From: Candidatus Thiodiazotropha endolucinida | Lineage (GTDB): Bacteria; Pseudomonadota; Gammaproteobacteria; Chromatiales; Chromatiaceae | NCBI RefSeq assembly: GCF_001715975.1 | Contig: NZ_MARB01000028.1 | Coordinates: 1 to 52,063 of the forward strand | Direction: 5' to 3' | Length of the DNA stretch: 52,063 nt | Part shown: piece by piece, positions 7,745-15,859 of the stretch | Numbering within the stretch: position 1 is the first letter of the stretch | Layout: each line of letters starts with the position of its first letter | Program-made: the position numbers and the translations under genes | Notes under the pieces: generated by a model | The model's database searches: none | Told to the model about the DNA's origin: nothing | Seen by the model: only the letters and a program-made list of their open reading frames with translations

Positions 7745-9865
7745 TCAAGCCCTAAACCGCTTGAGAAACATCTGCCTTATTGAACGGTACCATTGCCAGC
7801 CCAATGGCAGTGGACGGTGCTCGAAACGGACAATGATGCGCTCACCCAAACGGGTAATCCGCTGATCCAGCTGAAGTCGGATCTCAAACACGGCCTCCAG
7901 GGGCCGCGTGCCGTCCTCATCTTCGGGATGAAGCACGATCATACCGCCCCCCAGGCGACCCAACGCGGGGCTGGGAAGGCGCTGTCGTGATTCGGGGATA
8001 TGTCGCTGCAGGCTTACCGGCAGGTCGTCGGCAGGTCTGTCGGCGTAGACCGCTTTTATCTTGCGGGAAAACTGCCGCACCAGGCCGATATCCTGCTGTG
8101 ATACAACCACCCTGATCTCCGGCTGACGGTTATCCAGCACATAGCCGATCAACTCACCCTGGGTTAAAAACCGGCCGGGCAGATCACCGGGTTGCTGTAC
8201 TAGGAATGTGCCTTCTAGGGGACTGCGGAGGGTAAGCCGCGATGCCTGTTCCCGCTTTTGTGACACCTCTGTTTCAATCAGGCGGATCTCTTCCAGCACG
8301 ATTTCCGCTTTGACGGTTTCGTCTTCACTGACCAGGGTCTCATACTTCACTTGCAATGCGCTCAGCCGTCCGGCCAGGCGTTTCAACTCAGTCTGTAGAA
8401 AAGGGTCCTCCATCGCTACGAGGGGCTGGTTTCGCGTAACAGAGCTGTCAGATGTTGCCAACAGCTCGACAATCTCACCTTCGGCACCTGCACGCACTTC
8501 CGCACCGTCCGGCGGAAGAATCACGCCCTCGGCATGGGTTGCATGGGGAACGGGGATGACGAACAGGATCAACAGCAGTGACAGAGCGATCGAGGCAGTC
8601 ACCAGCAGGGCGCGCCTGCGCCGGTTGACGAGCTGCCGGCTGGTGAAGAGATAGTTCAACTGCTTGGCGAGGGGCAGTATCACCATCCCGATCAGGGCCC
8701 AGACTGCGATTGCCTTACCCACCAGCGGATAGCTTTCAGCCACGAACAGCATGATCGTAATGAGGATAAAGAACCGGTAAAAGAATGCGGCGATCCCGTA
8801 GAAGATGAACCAGCCCCGTTCCCAGTCGGTCTGGGCGGGTGAGTCTGCATGCTCCACACCGAACAAATAATGTTGCAGCAGATAGCCGAGGTAGCGGTTG
8901 GCGCGAATGGATAGGTTGGGTATGTCGATCAAATCGGCAAAGACATAGTAACCATCGAATTTCAGCAGCGGATTGCCATTCACCAACAGGGTCGAGAGCC
9001 CACCGATCAACATCATGTTGTAGGCCGCGGCGTTGACCCACCCGGGTCCGGTGGCCAGCCACAGCCAAAGTCCCAGGCTGGCAAGCAGCAGTTCCGCCAT
9101 GATGCCGGCCGCACCGACTACAATCCGCGCCCTCCGCTCGCTGAATCCGCTGGCGGCGGATGCATCCACGTAGGGCATGGGTATGAGGGCCAGCAGCAAT
9201 ACCCCGACCTGATGAATTTCACCCCCCCAATACTTGGTGGCGAATCCGTGTGCTGCCTCGTGGAATAGCTTCATCAGTAGGTAGACCGCACCTATCAGCA
9301 ACAGATTATCCGCCGACAGAAGCTGGCTGGTGACGTTACCCGTGATCTCCTGCCAGTGCAGCGCCGCCTGCAGCAACCCGCTCAGCACGATCAGCAGCCA
9401 CAATCCCATGCCGACTCGACCGAACAGCGGCTGTACCGCCGGCATCAATCTGTTCAGCACTCTATCCGGATCCCATAAAGGGAGGCGCAGTGAAAGTGGG
9501 TTGCGCAGCTGTCGCAGCCATTGAGGTGGCTGTTTGCGGCGCTCGAGAATCTTCAACACTTCGCTTTCCGGGCTATCCATGAGCGCCCCACCCCCTTTCA
9601 GCTGCATCAGCAGGCGTATAAAAGCCTCTTGATCCAGTGGATGACTCTGGGGTTGTTGCACCTCTTGCCAGATCATTTCAAGGGTGCGATTGCCGTCAAA
9701 ACGGCTGATCAGCTTATAGGCCCCAGCTGAAAGGCGAAAATGACGTTCGCTGATCGGGTCCTGAAGCAGATACCAGGTCTCTCCCTGATAGCGCTGCCGG
9801 CGGATCACAACCTGCGGATTGAGGCGGGGACGGGCGTCGGCGATCTGCTGCCAAATAGCGTCCAT
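7745..9865 (-). CDS. PqqD-like / M50 (site-2-protease-type) / lipoyl fusion membrane protein
   Basis: The chosen ATG at 9865 overlaps the upstream stop (TGATG) and follows a GGTGGGG ribosome site; an earlier in-frame start at 9928 would overlap the upstream gene by 64 bases. Product 706 residues. The N-terminal 100 residues (NPQVVIRRQRYQGETWYLL, then LSAGAYKLISRFDG) resemble PqqD-like domains, a fold that binds leader peptides in RiPP systems. A multi-spanning membrane section follows with the zinc protease motif HEAAH (residues 202-206) and a later NPLLKFDGYY whose Asp304 matches the third ligand of S2P enzymes. After the last membrane helix comes a lipoyl/HlyD-type region (EVRAGAEGEIVEL) with a coiled hairpin and RSPLEGTF. 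Likely an intramembrane protease tied to export of the giant protein. The substrate is inferred. Confidence 0.85.
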   Translation of the reverse strand: MDAIWQQIADARPRLNPQVVIRRQRYQGETWYLLQDPISERHFRLSAGAYKLISRFDGNRTLEMIWQEVQQPQSHPLDQEAFIRLLMQLKGGGALMDSPESEVLKILERRKQPPQWLRQLRNPLSLRLPLWDPDRVLNRLMPAVQPLFGRVGMGLWLLIVLSGLLQAALHWQEITGNVTSQLLSADNLLLIGAVYLLMKLFHEAAHGFATKYWGGEIHQVGVLLLALIPMPYVDASAASGFSERRARIVVGAAGIMAELLLASLGLWLWLATGPGWVNAAAYNMMLIGGLSTLLVNGNPLLKFDGYYVFADLIDIPNLSIRANRYLGYLLQHYLFGVEHADSPAQTDWERGWFIFYGIAAFFYRFFILITIMLFVAESYPLVGKAIAVWALIGMVILPLAKQLNYLFTSRQLVNRRRRALLVTASIALSLLLILFVIPVPHATHAEGVILPPDGAEVRAGAEGEIVELLATSDSSVTRNQPLVAMEDPFLQTELKRLAGRLSALQVKYETLVSEDETVKAEIVLEEIRLIETEVSQKREQASRLTLRSPLEGTFLVQQPGDLPGRFLTQGELIGYVLDNRQPEIRVVVSQQDIGLVRQFSRKIKAVYADRPADDLPVSLQRHIPESRQRLPSPALGRLGGGMIVLHPEDEDGTRPLEAVFEIRLQLDQRITRLGERIIVRFEHRPLPLGWQWYRSIRQMFLKRFRA

Positions 9866-11610
9866 CAACCCCACCAGCGCCAGAGCTGCAAACGCAGCCA
9901 GTCGATCAAACGGTGGCTGACGAGCCACAGCAGGCTGCGCTTGCCGGCATCGATCTTCGCCACGCCCTGCAACCCAGGTCTCAGATGTTCTTCCGCATCC
10001 TCCAGTTCCGCTTCCAGGGTAAACAGGTAGCTGCCTTCGCTGGCCGTGGACAGGGGTAGGATGCGCTTCACGCTGAAGCCATAGTCGAGATCGGGATACC
10101 CCGCCAGGCGCAAATGACCGAACTGTCCGATCTGCACATCGGCAATATCCAACTCATCCACCTGCAGCATGACACGGTAGCTATCGAGAGGGGCAATCTT
10201 GAACAGCTCTTCTCCCCGCTTCAGAGGGGCGCCAAGGGATTGAGTGAGATCCCCACTGACGATGACACCATCCAGGGGCGCCTTGATAAGACTCCTTACA
10301 AGTTTCATCTCCACCAGGTCGAGTTCCGCCTGCACCTGCCGGCGTTGCGCCTGCAGCACCGAGACCCGGCTGCGCTCATGGGTCGCCAGCGCCTCGCGCT
10401 GCTCCCGCTTCAACTTCGCCAGCTCGGTCCGCCATTTGGCCTGCTCGAGCTTCAGGTCCTTGTCATCCAGCTGACACAGCAAGACCCCCTCAGCCACGAT
10501 ATCGCCCGCTTTGGCGGACACCTCTTGCAGATAGCCATCAAACGGAGAGGTGATGACACGCTGGATTCGCCCCTCCAGATTGGCGCGGGCATCGATATGG
10601 TAGTCAACCTCGATCAACCCCGACACTACGAGGATCGAGATAAGAGCGAGCAGACTCAGCTTCACTCCCAAGCCTTGCGGACCCAGCCAGCTTTTAAATC
10701 GCTGTTGCAGGCGATCGTGGACCAAGCGATGGAGGGATTGCTCACTGCGCTGCCGGTGATGCAGCAACAGCCCGATCAAACCGGCCGCCTGCTGACACTC
10801 CGTCTGTTCTTGCGGCGTGAACGGCTGCAGTCGATGACGCTCCAACAGCAACGCCCCGACCGGTATGTCGCCCGTCTTCAACGGAATCGTACAGAGCGTC
10901 GCCTGCCCCACTACCCCGGCCAGGGCCTGTTGGCTGTTCAGCAGCAGATCGCTCTGTGATGTCGCGGGCGGATAGTGCAGCAATGCCTGTTGATCGATGG
11001 CCTCGAACATCGCTTCCTTGAAGGCGCGCACCAATCCGGTTTCCCGCTTGATCTCGACGGGGGGGTATGTGGCCGAGATCTCGAGACGGCGCGCATCCCC
11101 CAGCGCCAGGGTTACCCGGTCGCAATGGAACTGTTTGGCAAGGAGTTTGACAATCGCCGCCGACGAGAGCGGCCTCTCGGTCATGCGTTCTACCCAGTGG
11201 GCCCCTGTCGCTTGGCTTCTGTTCGCTTGTTTCAACAACAGCTTCAACCAGCGCAGGCTCCACTGCAGCGCCTGTATTGCCGCCTGCTGTTTCCGTACCG
11301 ACCGGGGACTCATACGGAGTGCAACAACCCACTTCGGCTGACCGCGGGAAACCAGCGGCACTGCCATGAAATCTGAACCCTGAACAGATCGGGAGGCGGG
11401 AACGATCAACTGCCTGCGGGTCTCAAAAGCCTTGAGCGCAACCTTCAGCAAGGCCTTTTCCGGTTGCTCGTCCTCCGGCCAGCGTACAACGCTGATCTCC
11501 CCACTCTCCGTGGAGCCTTTTTCAACGACAATAGCCGACTGAATGCCGCTGACCAAACGGCACAGCTGTTCCAGCCATTGCTGTATCACTACCTGGGAGG
11601 ATGAAGGCAT
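9865..11610 (-). CDS. GAF-like / HlyD-type adaptor fusion
   Basis: The ATG at 11610 is preferred to an in-frame TTG nine bases upstream; AGGAG lies 11 bases before it. Product 581 residues. The first 320 residues contain two GAF-like regions: an N-terminal one around SAIVVEKG and FMAVPLVSRG, and a second around FHCDRVTLAL through GDIPVGALLLERH. A transmembrane helix follows (LSLLALISILVVSGLIEV), then the lipoyl halves ITSPFDGYLQEVSAKAGDIV and LIKAPLDGVIVSGD around a coiled coil, and a barrel domain ending in LRPGLQGVAKIDAG. Topology would put the GAF regions in the cytoplasm and the adaptor in the periplasm. It is the first gene of the export cluster and is coupled to the M50 fusion by TGATG. 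The ligand of the GAF part is unknown. Confidence 0.85.
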   Translation of the reverse strand: MPSSSQVVIQQWLEQLCRLVSGIQSAIVVEKGSTESGEISVVRWPEDEQPEKALLKVALKAFETRRQLIVPASRSVQGSDFMAVPLVSRGQPKWVVALRMSPRSVRKQQAAIQALQWSLRWLKLLLKQANRSQATGAHWVERMTERPLSSAAIVKLLAKQFHCDRVTLALGDARRLEISATYPPVEIKRETGLVRAFKEAMFEAIDQQALLHYPPATSQSDLLLNSQQALAGVVGQATLCTIPLKTGDIPVGALLLERHRLQPFTPQEQTECQQAAGLIGLLLHHRQRSEQSLHRLVHDRLQQRFKSWLGPQGLGVKLSLLALISILVVSGLIEVDYHIDARANLEGRIQRVITSPFDGYLQEVSAKAGDIVAEGVLLCQLDDKDLKLEQAKWRTELAKLKREQREALATHERSRVSVLQAQRRQVQAELDLVEMKLVRSLIKAPLDGVIVSGDLTQSLGAPLKRGEELFKIAPLDSYRVMLQVDELDIADVQIGQFGHLRLAGYPDLDYGFSVKRILPLSTASEGSYLFTLEAELEDAEEHLRPGLQGVAKIDAGKRSLLWLVSHRLIDWLRLQLWRWWG

Positions 11611-11709
11611 GCTCCGCAAAACTCCTATGATTCCTAATCACTGTTTTCGGTAGTGAAAAGGATATCTTTACGTGCCGCCCTGTGAGTCAGTTTCGATCTG
11701 CTGCGCAGG

Positions 11710-12162
11710 TCAATTGATACTGCCTTGATAAATCTCACTAAAACCGGCTTCGGAAAAGCCGTTCAACCGGCGCTTGCCAATCAGAATGATCGGTACGCCC
11801 TTGCCCCCCATCCTTTTAAAATCGCGTTTGCCTTTCCGGCTGGTCTCGACATCGTACTCCACATAGGGAATCGCGTTGCGCTTAAAATATGCTCGTGCCT
11901 TTTTACAGTAACCGCACCTTTTGGTGCTGTACATGACCACCTTTTCACGTCTATACCCGGCACCGGCTTTTCCTTCGATCGGCGGCGCATGATAGACATT
12001 GGGTTTTACTGTGACAGGCGTTGACTCCCCTGACACAGGCGGTTTATCGCCAAAATGGATTTTTCCGTTCTCATCGCGCCACTTGTATATGGCATCTGCA
12101 TTGACAATACCGCCGGCAATAGCCACTAACAGGCATCCAAAAGCCAATTGAATCAGTCTCAT
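11710..12162 (-). CDS. Exported glutaredoxin-like protein with DUF4124 domain
   Basis: 150 residues with a good ribosome site (GGAAGGG). A signal peptide (MRLIQLAFGCLLVAIAGGIVNA) is followed by a DUF4124 segment (YKWRDENGKIHFGDKPP) and then a glutaredoxin-like fold at residues 73-150. The active site is CGYC (YSTKRCGYCKKARAYF), with GVPIILIG as the cis-proline loop. DUF4124 and glutaredoxin are often fused in gammaproteobacteria. The protein would act in the periplasm as a thiol-disulfide oxidoreductase. The partner is unknown. It lies 100 bases downstream of the GAF-adaptor start on the same strand, so it is not part of that operon (it is upstream of it). Confidence 0.9.
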   Translation of the reverse strand: MRLIQLAFGCLLVAIAGGIVNADAIYKWRDENGKIHFGDKPPVSGESTPVTVKPNVYHAPPIEGKAGAGYRREKVVMYSTKRCGYCKKARAYFKRNAIPYVEYDVETSRKGKRDFKRMGGKGVPIILIGKRRLNGFSEAGFSEIYQGSIN

Positions 12163-12243
12163 CGCCCTTCCGCTCTAAATTGACTACTCCGGTATTGAAT
12201 CTAATTTGTTTCGCACTCAGCATAGTTGAAAAACAAAGACTGT

Positions 12244-13281
12244 TCAGTGTTGTAACTCACGAAGTTTCTCTGCTACCTGTCCCGACTCAAACAGCTCCAT
12301 CGCCAATCGAATACCTTTTCCGATGTCATCAGTCTTGTTGCCGAGACAGATCCTGACTCCCGCATTGTAGAGAATGGCATCGAGATGTCTGTCGCTTTTT
12401 CCGGTCAGGGCCTCTTCTACGAGTCGCGCAGTCACATCCACGGATTCACAGGGGTGGTGGGTTTTGTGACTGAAACTGTAATCGGCGGGATCGAGGGTGT
12501 ACTTCGATAGAGTGCCGTTATTGAAATCGGCAACGGCCACCGGTTCCAGCGGCAACTCGTCACAACCATCCAACCCCTGCACTGCGATCACCCGCCGCTG
12601 TCCCCGTTCACCCGCAGCGGTGGCAAAACGCTCCAGGAAACTCTTGTGCGCAGCTCCAATCAATGAATAAACTGCACCTGCAGGATTGAGCATAACCTCG
12701 CAGGCGTGCAGAAACGAACGATAGAAGAGCGTCTGACGTATCGGCTTCAACCGCTCCACTCCATGCAGGTAACTTGCAGCATGCAGATGACCGAATCCCT
12801 TTTCTTCAATATCCCTCGACACCCGATCCGGTTCCCGATAGGCCGGAATACCCAATGCTTCAAGCAGACGAGCGGTTGTAACACCGTCTTTGGGCGGAAG
12901 CCCGGTACTCGAGTGCATCACCACCGGTACACCCGCCGCGGCGGTGACTATGGCTGCCGCGAGGCTTAGATGAAGTGCGTTTTTGCGTCCATCATAGGGT
13001 CCGTTGCAATTAAGCAGACCGTCAACCTTCGGGGCCATCAAGGCGGCACTCCCTTCCATGGCATCGAGAAATCCCTTCATCTCCTCTACCCGCGCACCCT
13101 TGAAGCGCATTGCGGTGAGGAATGCCCCGACCTGGGCAGGTTGCGCCTCGGCGGACATCAGGAATGTCAACGCCTCGCAGGCCTCTTCGCGGGACATATC
13201 CTTGGCTCCGCGGGGGCCCTTGGCAGTGGCGATCAGGCGCTTGCGAAATACCTCAGCCGCCTGGCTCTTCTGTTGTTGCAT
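12244..13281 (-). CDS. TrpD-like glycosyltransferase family 3 protein (YbiB/TrpD2 type)
   Basis: 345 residues with AGGAG seven bases before the ATG. The helical N-terminus (MSREEACEALTFLM, QVGAFLTAMRFKG) and the core match anthranilate phosphoribosyltransferase relatives. However, the glycine-rich PRPP loop of true TrpD (GTGGD) is replaced by GPYDGRKNALHLS, while VMHSSTGLPPKDGVTTARLLEALG is retained in part. That points to the TrpD2/YbiB group, members of which bind nucleic acids rather than make tryptophan. No tryptophan genes are nearby. It is separated from the preceding gene by a REP-like hairpin. Confidence 0.85.
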   Translation of the reverse strand: MQQQKSQAAEVFRKRLIATAKGPRGAKDMSREEACEALTFLMSAEAQPAQVGAFLTAMRFKGARVEEMKGFLDAMEGSAALMAPKVDGLLNCNGPYDGRKNALHLSLAAAIVTAAAGVPVVMHSSTGLPPKDGVTTARLLEALGIPAYREPDRVSRDIEEKGFGHLHAASYLHGVERLKPIRQTLFYRSFLHACEVMLNPAGAVYSLIGAAHKSFLERFATAAGERGQRRVIAVQGLDGCDELPLEPVAVADFNNGTLSKYTLDPADYSFSHKTHHPCESVDVTARLVEEALTGKSDRHLDAILYNAGVRICLGNKTDDIGKGIRLAMELFESGQVAEKLRELQH

Positions 13282-13321
13282 TGCTTACTCCTGATCGACA
13301 GACGATACATAGTTACGCCGT

Positions 13322-13351
13322 AGGGTGCGGCTTGCCGCACCGAATTTTTTT
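13322..13351. repeat. REP-like hairpin with T run
   Basis: The segment GGTGCGGC-TT-GCCGCACC is a perfect 8-bp inverted repeat, followed on the plus strand by GAATTTTTTT. Both flanking genes run on the minus strand, so a plus-strand terminator has no obvious transcript to stop. A dispersed REP element is more likely. Confidence 0.5.
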
Positions 13352-13368
13352 AGGAAGCGCTATTACGT

Positions 13369-14628
13369 TCAATTACAACTGGGGCCGTTAACGAACACAA
13401 AGGGAACACGCTGACAAGCCTTGAAATCAGCCGCATCCACCACGGTAGTGTTGGCCACGTCCTGACGTGCCGCAATCAGCGCCTTCTCAATGCGCCGATC
13501 GCTGATATGGTAGCGGGGATCGAGCCCAATGCCGTCTATGTCTTTGCAGGGTTCATGGAACAACAGCCGATAGAGATCACTCATCATGTTATAGCGGCTC
13601 GACATCAGTATATTGGTTGCCTGTTTGATCTGTTGCAGGGACTCCTTTTCATGACCGAACAGGCTGGTCGCCAACATTACCGAGATGGCATGCAGCACAT
13701 CGTATTGCACATGGGCGATGAAAACGATCAGATGGCGCTGAGTCAATACAACATTCTCACGCCAGGCCCATCGGATCATACCTCCCAGCAACAGGCTGAA
13801 AAATTCCGGGACACCCCATTCCATACCCAAACCCACCGATGCCAGGGATTCCACCAGACTGAACGTTGGATGACCGGCCAGCAGACGCTGGGTGAGGACA
13901 TTGTCCGCCACCCCGTGAAGCATCGGTACATCCTGCTCTTCAAATGGAATACCGAGACCATCAAAGAGTTGGCGGTACATGACGATATGGGTGGTTGAAT
14001 TAAGCAGGCCGGACAGATCCGGGTAACTGTCGATGCTATGTGTACCCACGCCATACTCGTCGGCCAACAGCTGCGCCAGAATGATCTGCGCCAGTTCAGA
14101 CACCCGCTCGTTGAGACTGCCATAGGGGAGGTCGATGAAACCTGAAAAGCGTCCCTGCGCCAGGGCTACACACTGGCGGGTGTTTTTGACCTGATTGAAA
14201 TAGTTGGTGGCAAATACACTCAGTTGCGCGGCATCGAATTCACCCTTGAAGATGCGTACGAAACAGGGGTGGCTCCAGACCGGGTGCGACATGACATGCT
14301 CATGGAGTTCGAGAAACATCTCCTGCAGTGCGCCGGGCCTGAACAGGTCCAGTTCACTGAACTTGTTGGCAGGATCTCGGTCAGCGATGATTCGCATATC
14401 CTCAAACAACCGGTGCAGTGGATTGTCTGCTGACGCCAGTTCGTCTATCACACGGGTAAAGTCTTCCAGCTGACTCTGCCTGAATTCAGCCAACACCTGT
14501 TCCGTATCCAGCGATAAAAGATTGGGGAGCGGATGCACGCCAGGCAGCAGTGTTGCGGTTCCATCACTATTCACCTGCAATAGATCAGAGAAACGCCATG
14601 GACTATCGCCGGGTATCGCGGTCGTCAT
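13369..14628 (-). CDS. Heme-oxygenase-like (HDO/TenA-type) iron-containing redox protein
   Basis: 419 residues from the ATG at 14628, which has AGGAG 10 bases upstream; another ATG at 14637 sits only one base from that site. The mostly helical core has conserved acidic/histidine patches typical of the heme-oxygenase-like diiron superfamily: FATNYFNQVKNTRQC, LLADEYGVG, VPMLHGVADNV and VAHVQYDVLHA-like helices. Such proteins oxidise or desaturate small substrates or scavenge metal; the substrate cannot be told from sequence. It is followed closely (43 bases) on the same strand after oxyR, so it may share the OxyR transcript. Confidence 0.75.
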   Translation of the reverse strand: MTTAIPGDSPWRFSDLLQVNSDGTATLLPGVHPLPNLLSLDTEQVLAEFRQSQLEDFTRVIDELASADNPLHRLFEDMRIIADRDPANKFSELDLFRPGALQEMFLELHEHVMSHPVWSHPCFVRIFKGEFDAAQLSVFATNYFNQVKNTRQCVALAQGRFSGFIDLPYGSLNERVSELAQIILAQLLADEYGVGTHSIDSYPDLSGLLNSTTHIVMYRQLFDGLGIPFEEQDVPMLHGVADNVLTQRLLAGHPTFSLVESLASVGLGMEWGVPEFFSLLLGGMIRWAWRENVVLTQRHLIVFIAHVQYDVLHAISVMLATSLFGHEKESLQQIKQATNILMSSRYNMMSDLYRLLFHEPCKDIDGIGLDPRYHISDRRIEKALIAARQDVANTTVVDAADFKACQRVPFVFVNGPSCN

Positions 14629-14670
14629 ATCAATCATACTCCTGGTGATACTACTCAGTCCTGACTGCTC

Positions 14671-15585
14671 TCAGAGTTTCCTGACTGTATTCGGTAACTG
14701 AGATCGGATAACGTCAGCCAAGACCTCGATCGCCTTTTTACGGGGAAAGGTCTTTCTGAAGACAAATTGCACCCGCCGATAGGCATCTTTAAGATGCAGT
14801 TTTCGAGCTATGATCCCGGAATCTGTAGTCCAGCTCCCCTGCACAGCCAAGGCGGGCACCAGTGTACAGCCAAATCCTGCACCCACCAGTTGCAGCAGGG
14901 TCTCCAGGCTAGCGGCCCGGAGATCGGCCATCTCATTATCGATGATACCCTCCTTGATCCGGCACACATCCATCACCTGATTGGTGAGGCAATGTCCATC
15001 CGCCAGCAACAGCAGATTGATACGACTCAGATCGCGACGGCTGATCTCGTCCTTGTTGTAAAGTTCATGATTTCTCGGATGGGCCAACCAGAAGGGCTCC
15101 TCAAACAGCGGCATCACCTCCAGCTCGGGCTCTTTCACTGCCGTAGCCAGGATCGCCACATCGATCTGGTGATCCAACAAACGCTGGGTCAGCATATCGG
15201 TGATCTCTTCAGAGAGTATCAGCCGCATCTGCGGATATTGCACCTTTAGCGGCATAAGAATCAGCGGTATCAGATAGGGGCTGACAGTTGGGATGGCGCC
15301 CACGCGTAACGCACCTGCCAAAGGATCACGCTGCGCTTGGGCCAGCTGCTTGATCACATCGGCCTGTTCCAGGATCAGTTTGGCATGTTTGACGATCTCC
15401 AACCCGATCGGTGTGGTGGAGACCGAACGATTGGTACGTTCGAAAATGGTAACGCCAAGCTCTTGTTCCAGTTTCTTGATTTGCCCACTGAGGGTGGGCT
15501 GACTGATATAGCACTGTGCAGCTGCATGGCCAAAATGCTCAGTCTCAGCAACGGCGGTAAGGTATTTCAAGTCTCGCAAATTCAT
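14671..15585 (-). CDS. oxyR: OxyR, hydrogen peroxide-sensing LysR regulator
   Basis: 305 codons including stop from ATG 15585. A longer TTG start at 15606 is not needed because MNLRDLKYL matches the usual OxyR N-terminus. The helix-turn-helix lies at residues 3-60 (HFGHAAAQCYISQPTLSGQIKKLE). The redox-sensing region reads LADGHCLTNQVMDVC, with cysteines at 199 and 208, the same numbering as the E. coli peroxide switch. The C-terminal part contains RAASLETLLQLVGAG and TLVPALAV as in OxyR. It is transcribed away from the CbiX-like gene; the 274-bp divergent region should hold its promoter. Downstream is the heme-oxygenase-like gene, a possible target. Confidence 0.95.
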   Translation of the reverse strand: MNLRDLKYLTAVAETEHFGHAAAQCYISQPTLSGQIKKLEQELGVTIFERTNRSVSTTPIGLEIVKHAKLILEQADVIKQLAQAQRDPLAGALRVGAIPTVSPYLIPLILMPLKVQYPQMRLILSEEITDMLTQRLLDHQIDVAILATAVKEPELEVMPLFEEPFWLAHPRNHELYNKDEISRRDLSRINLLLLADGHCLTNQVMDVCRIKEGIIDNEMADLRAASLETLLQLVGAGFGCTLVPALAVQGSWTTDSGIIARKLHLKDAYRRVQFVFRKTFPRKKAIEVLADVIRSQLPNTVRKL

Positions 15586-15859
15586 GGGAGCAATCGGTTC
15601 TATCAATCACAATCCCGATATTAACCTATTCTGTTCTATCGATGCCAATGACAGATCTCAACCCATACCGGGTTGCAGAAAGAGGATCGGAAAAAGTGAT
15701 TCTGACTTGGCTGAGATCGATACCAGGCAGCCTGAACAAAGCGCAAGGGTTTTTGACACTACCGAATAGTGAAAGCATACTCATACCCTTTTCAAGCCCC
15801 CAGTGGCGATGCCAGGCAGATGTCGATCCCCAATCAATATCAAACACCGCCCCTGAGCC

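Noticed and set aside
13322-13351. Rho-independent terminator
   Set aside because: The T run follows the hairpin only on the plus strand, while genes on both sides run on the minus strand; a REP-like element fits better.
15600-15640. OxyR binding site in the oxyR-cbiX divergent region
   Set aside because: Only two CTAT quarter sites have the right spacing; the other two parts of the ATAG-N7-CTAT pattern are missing.
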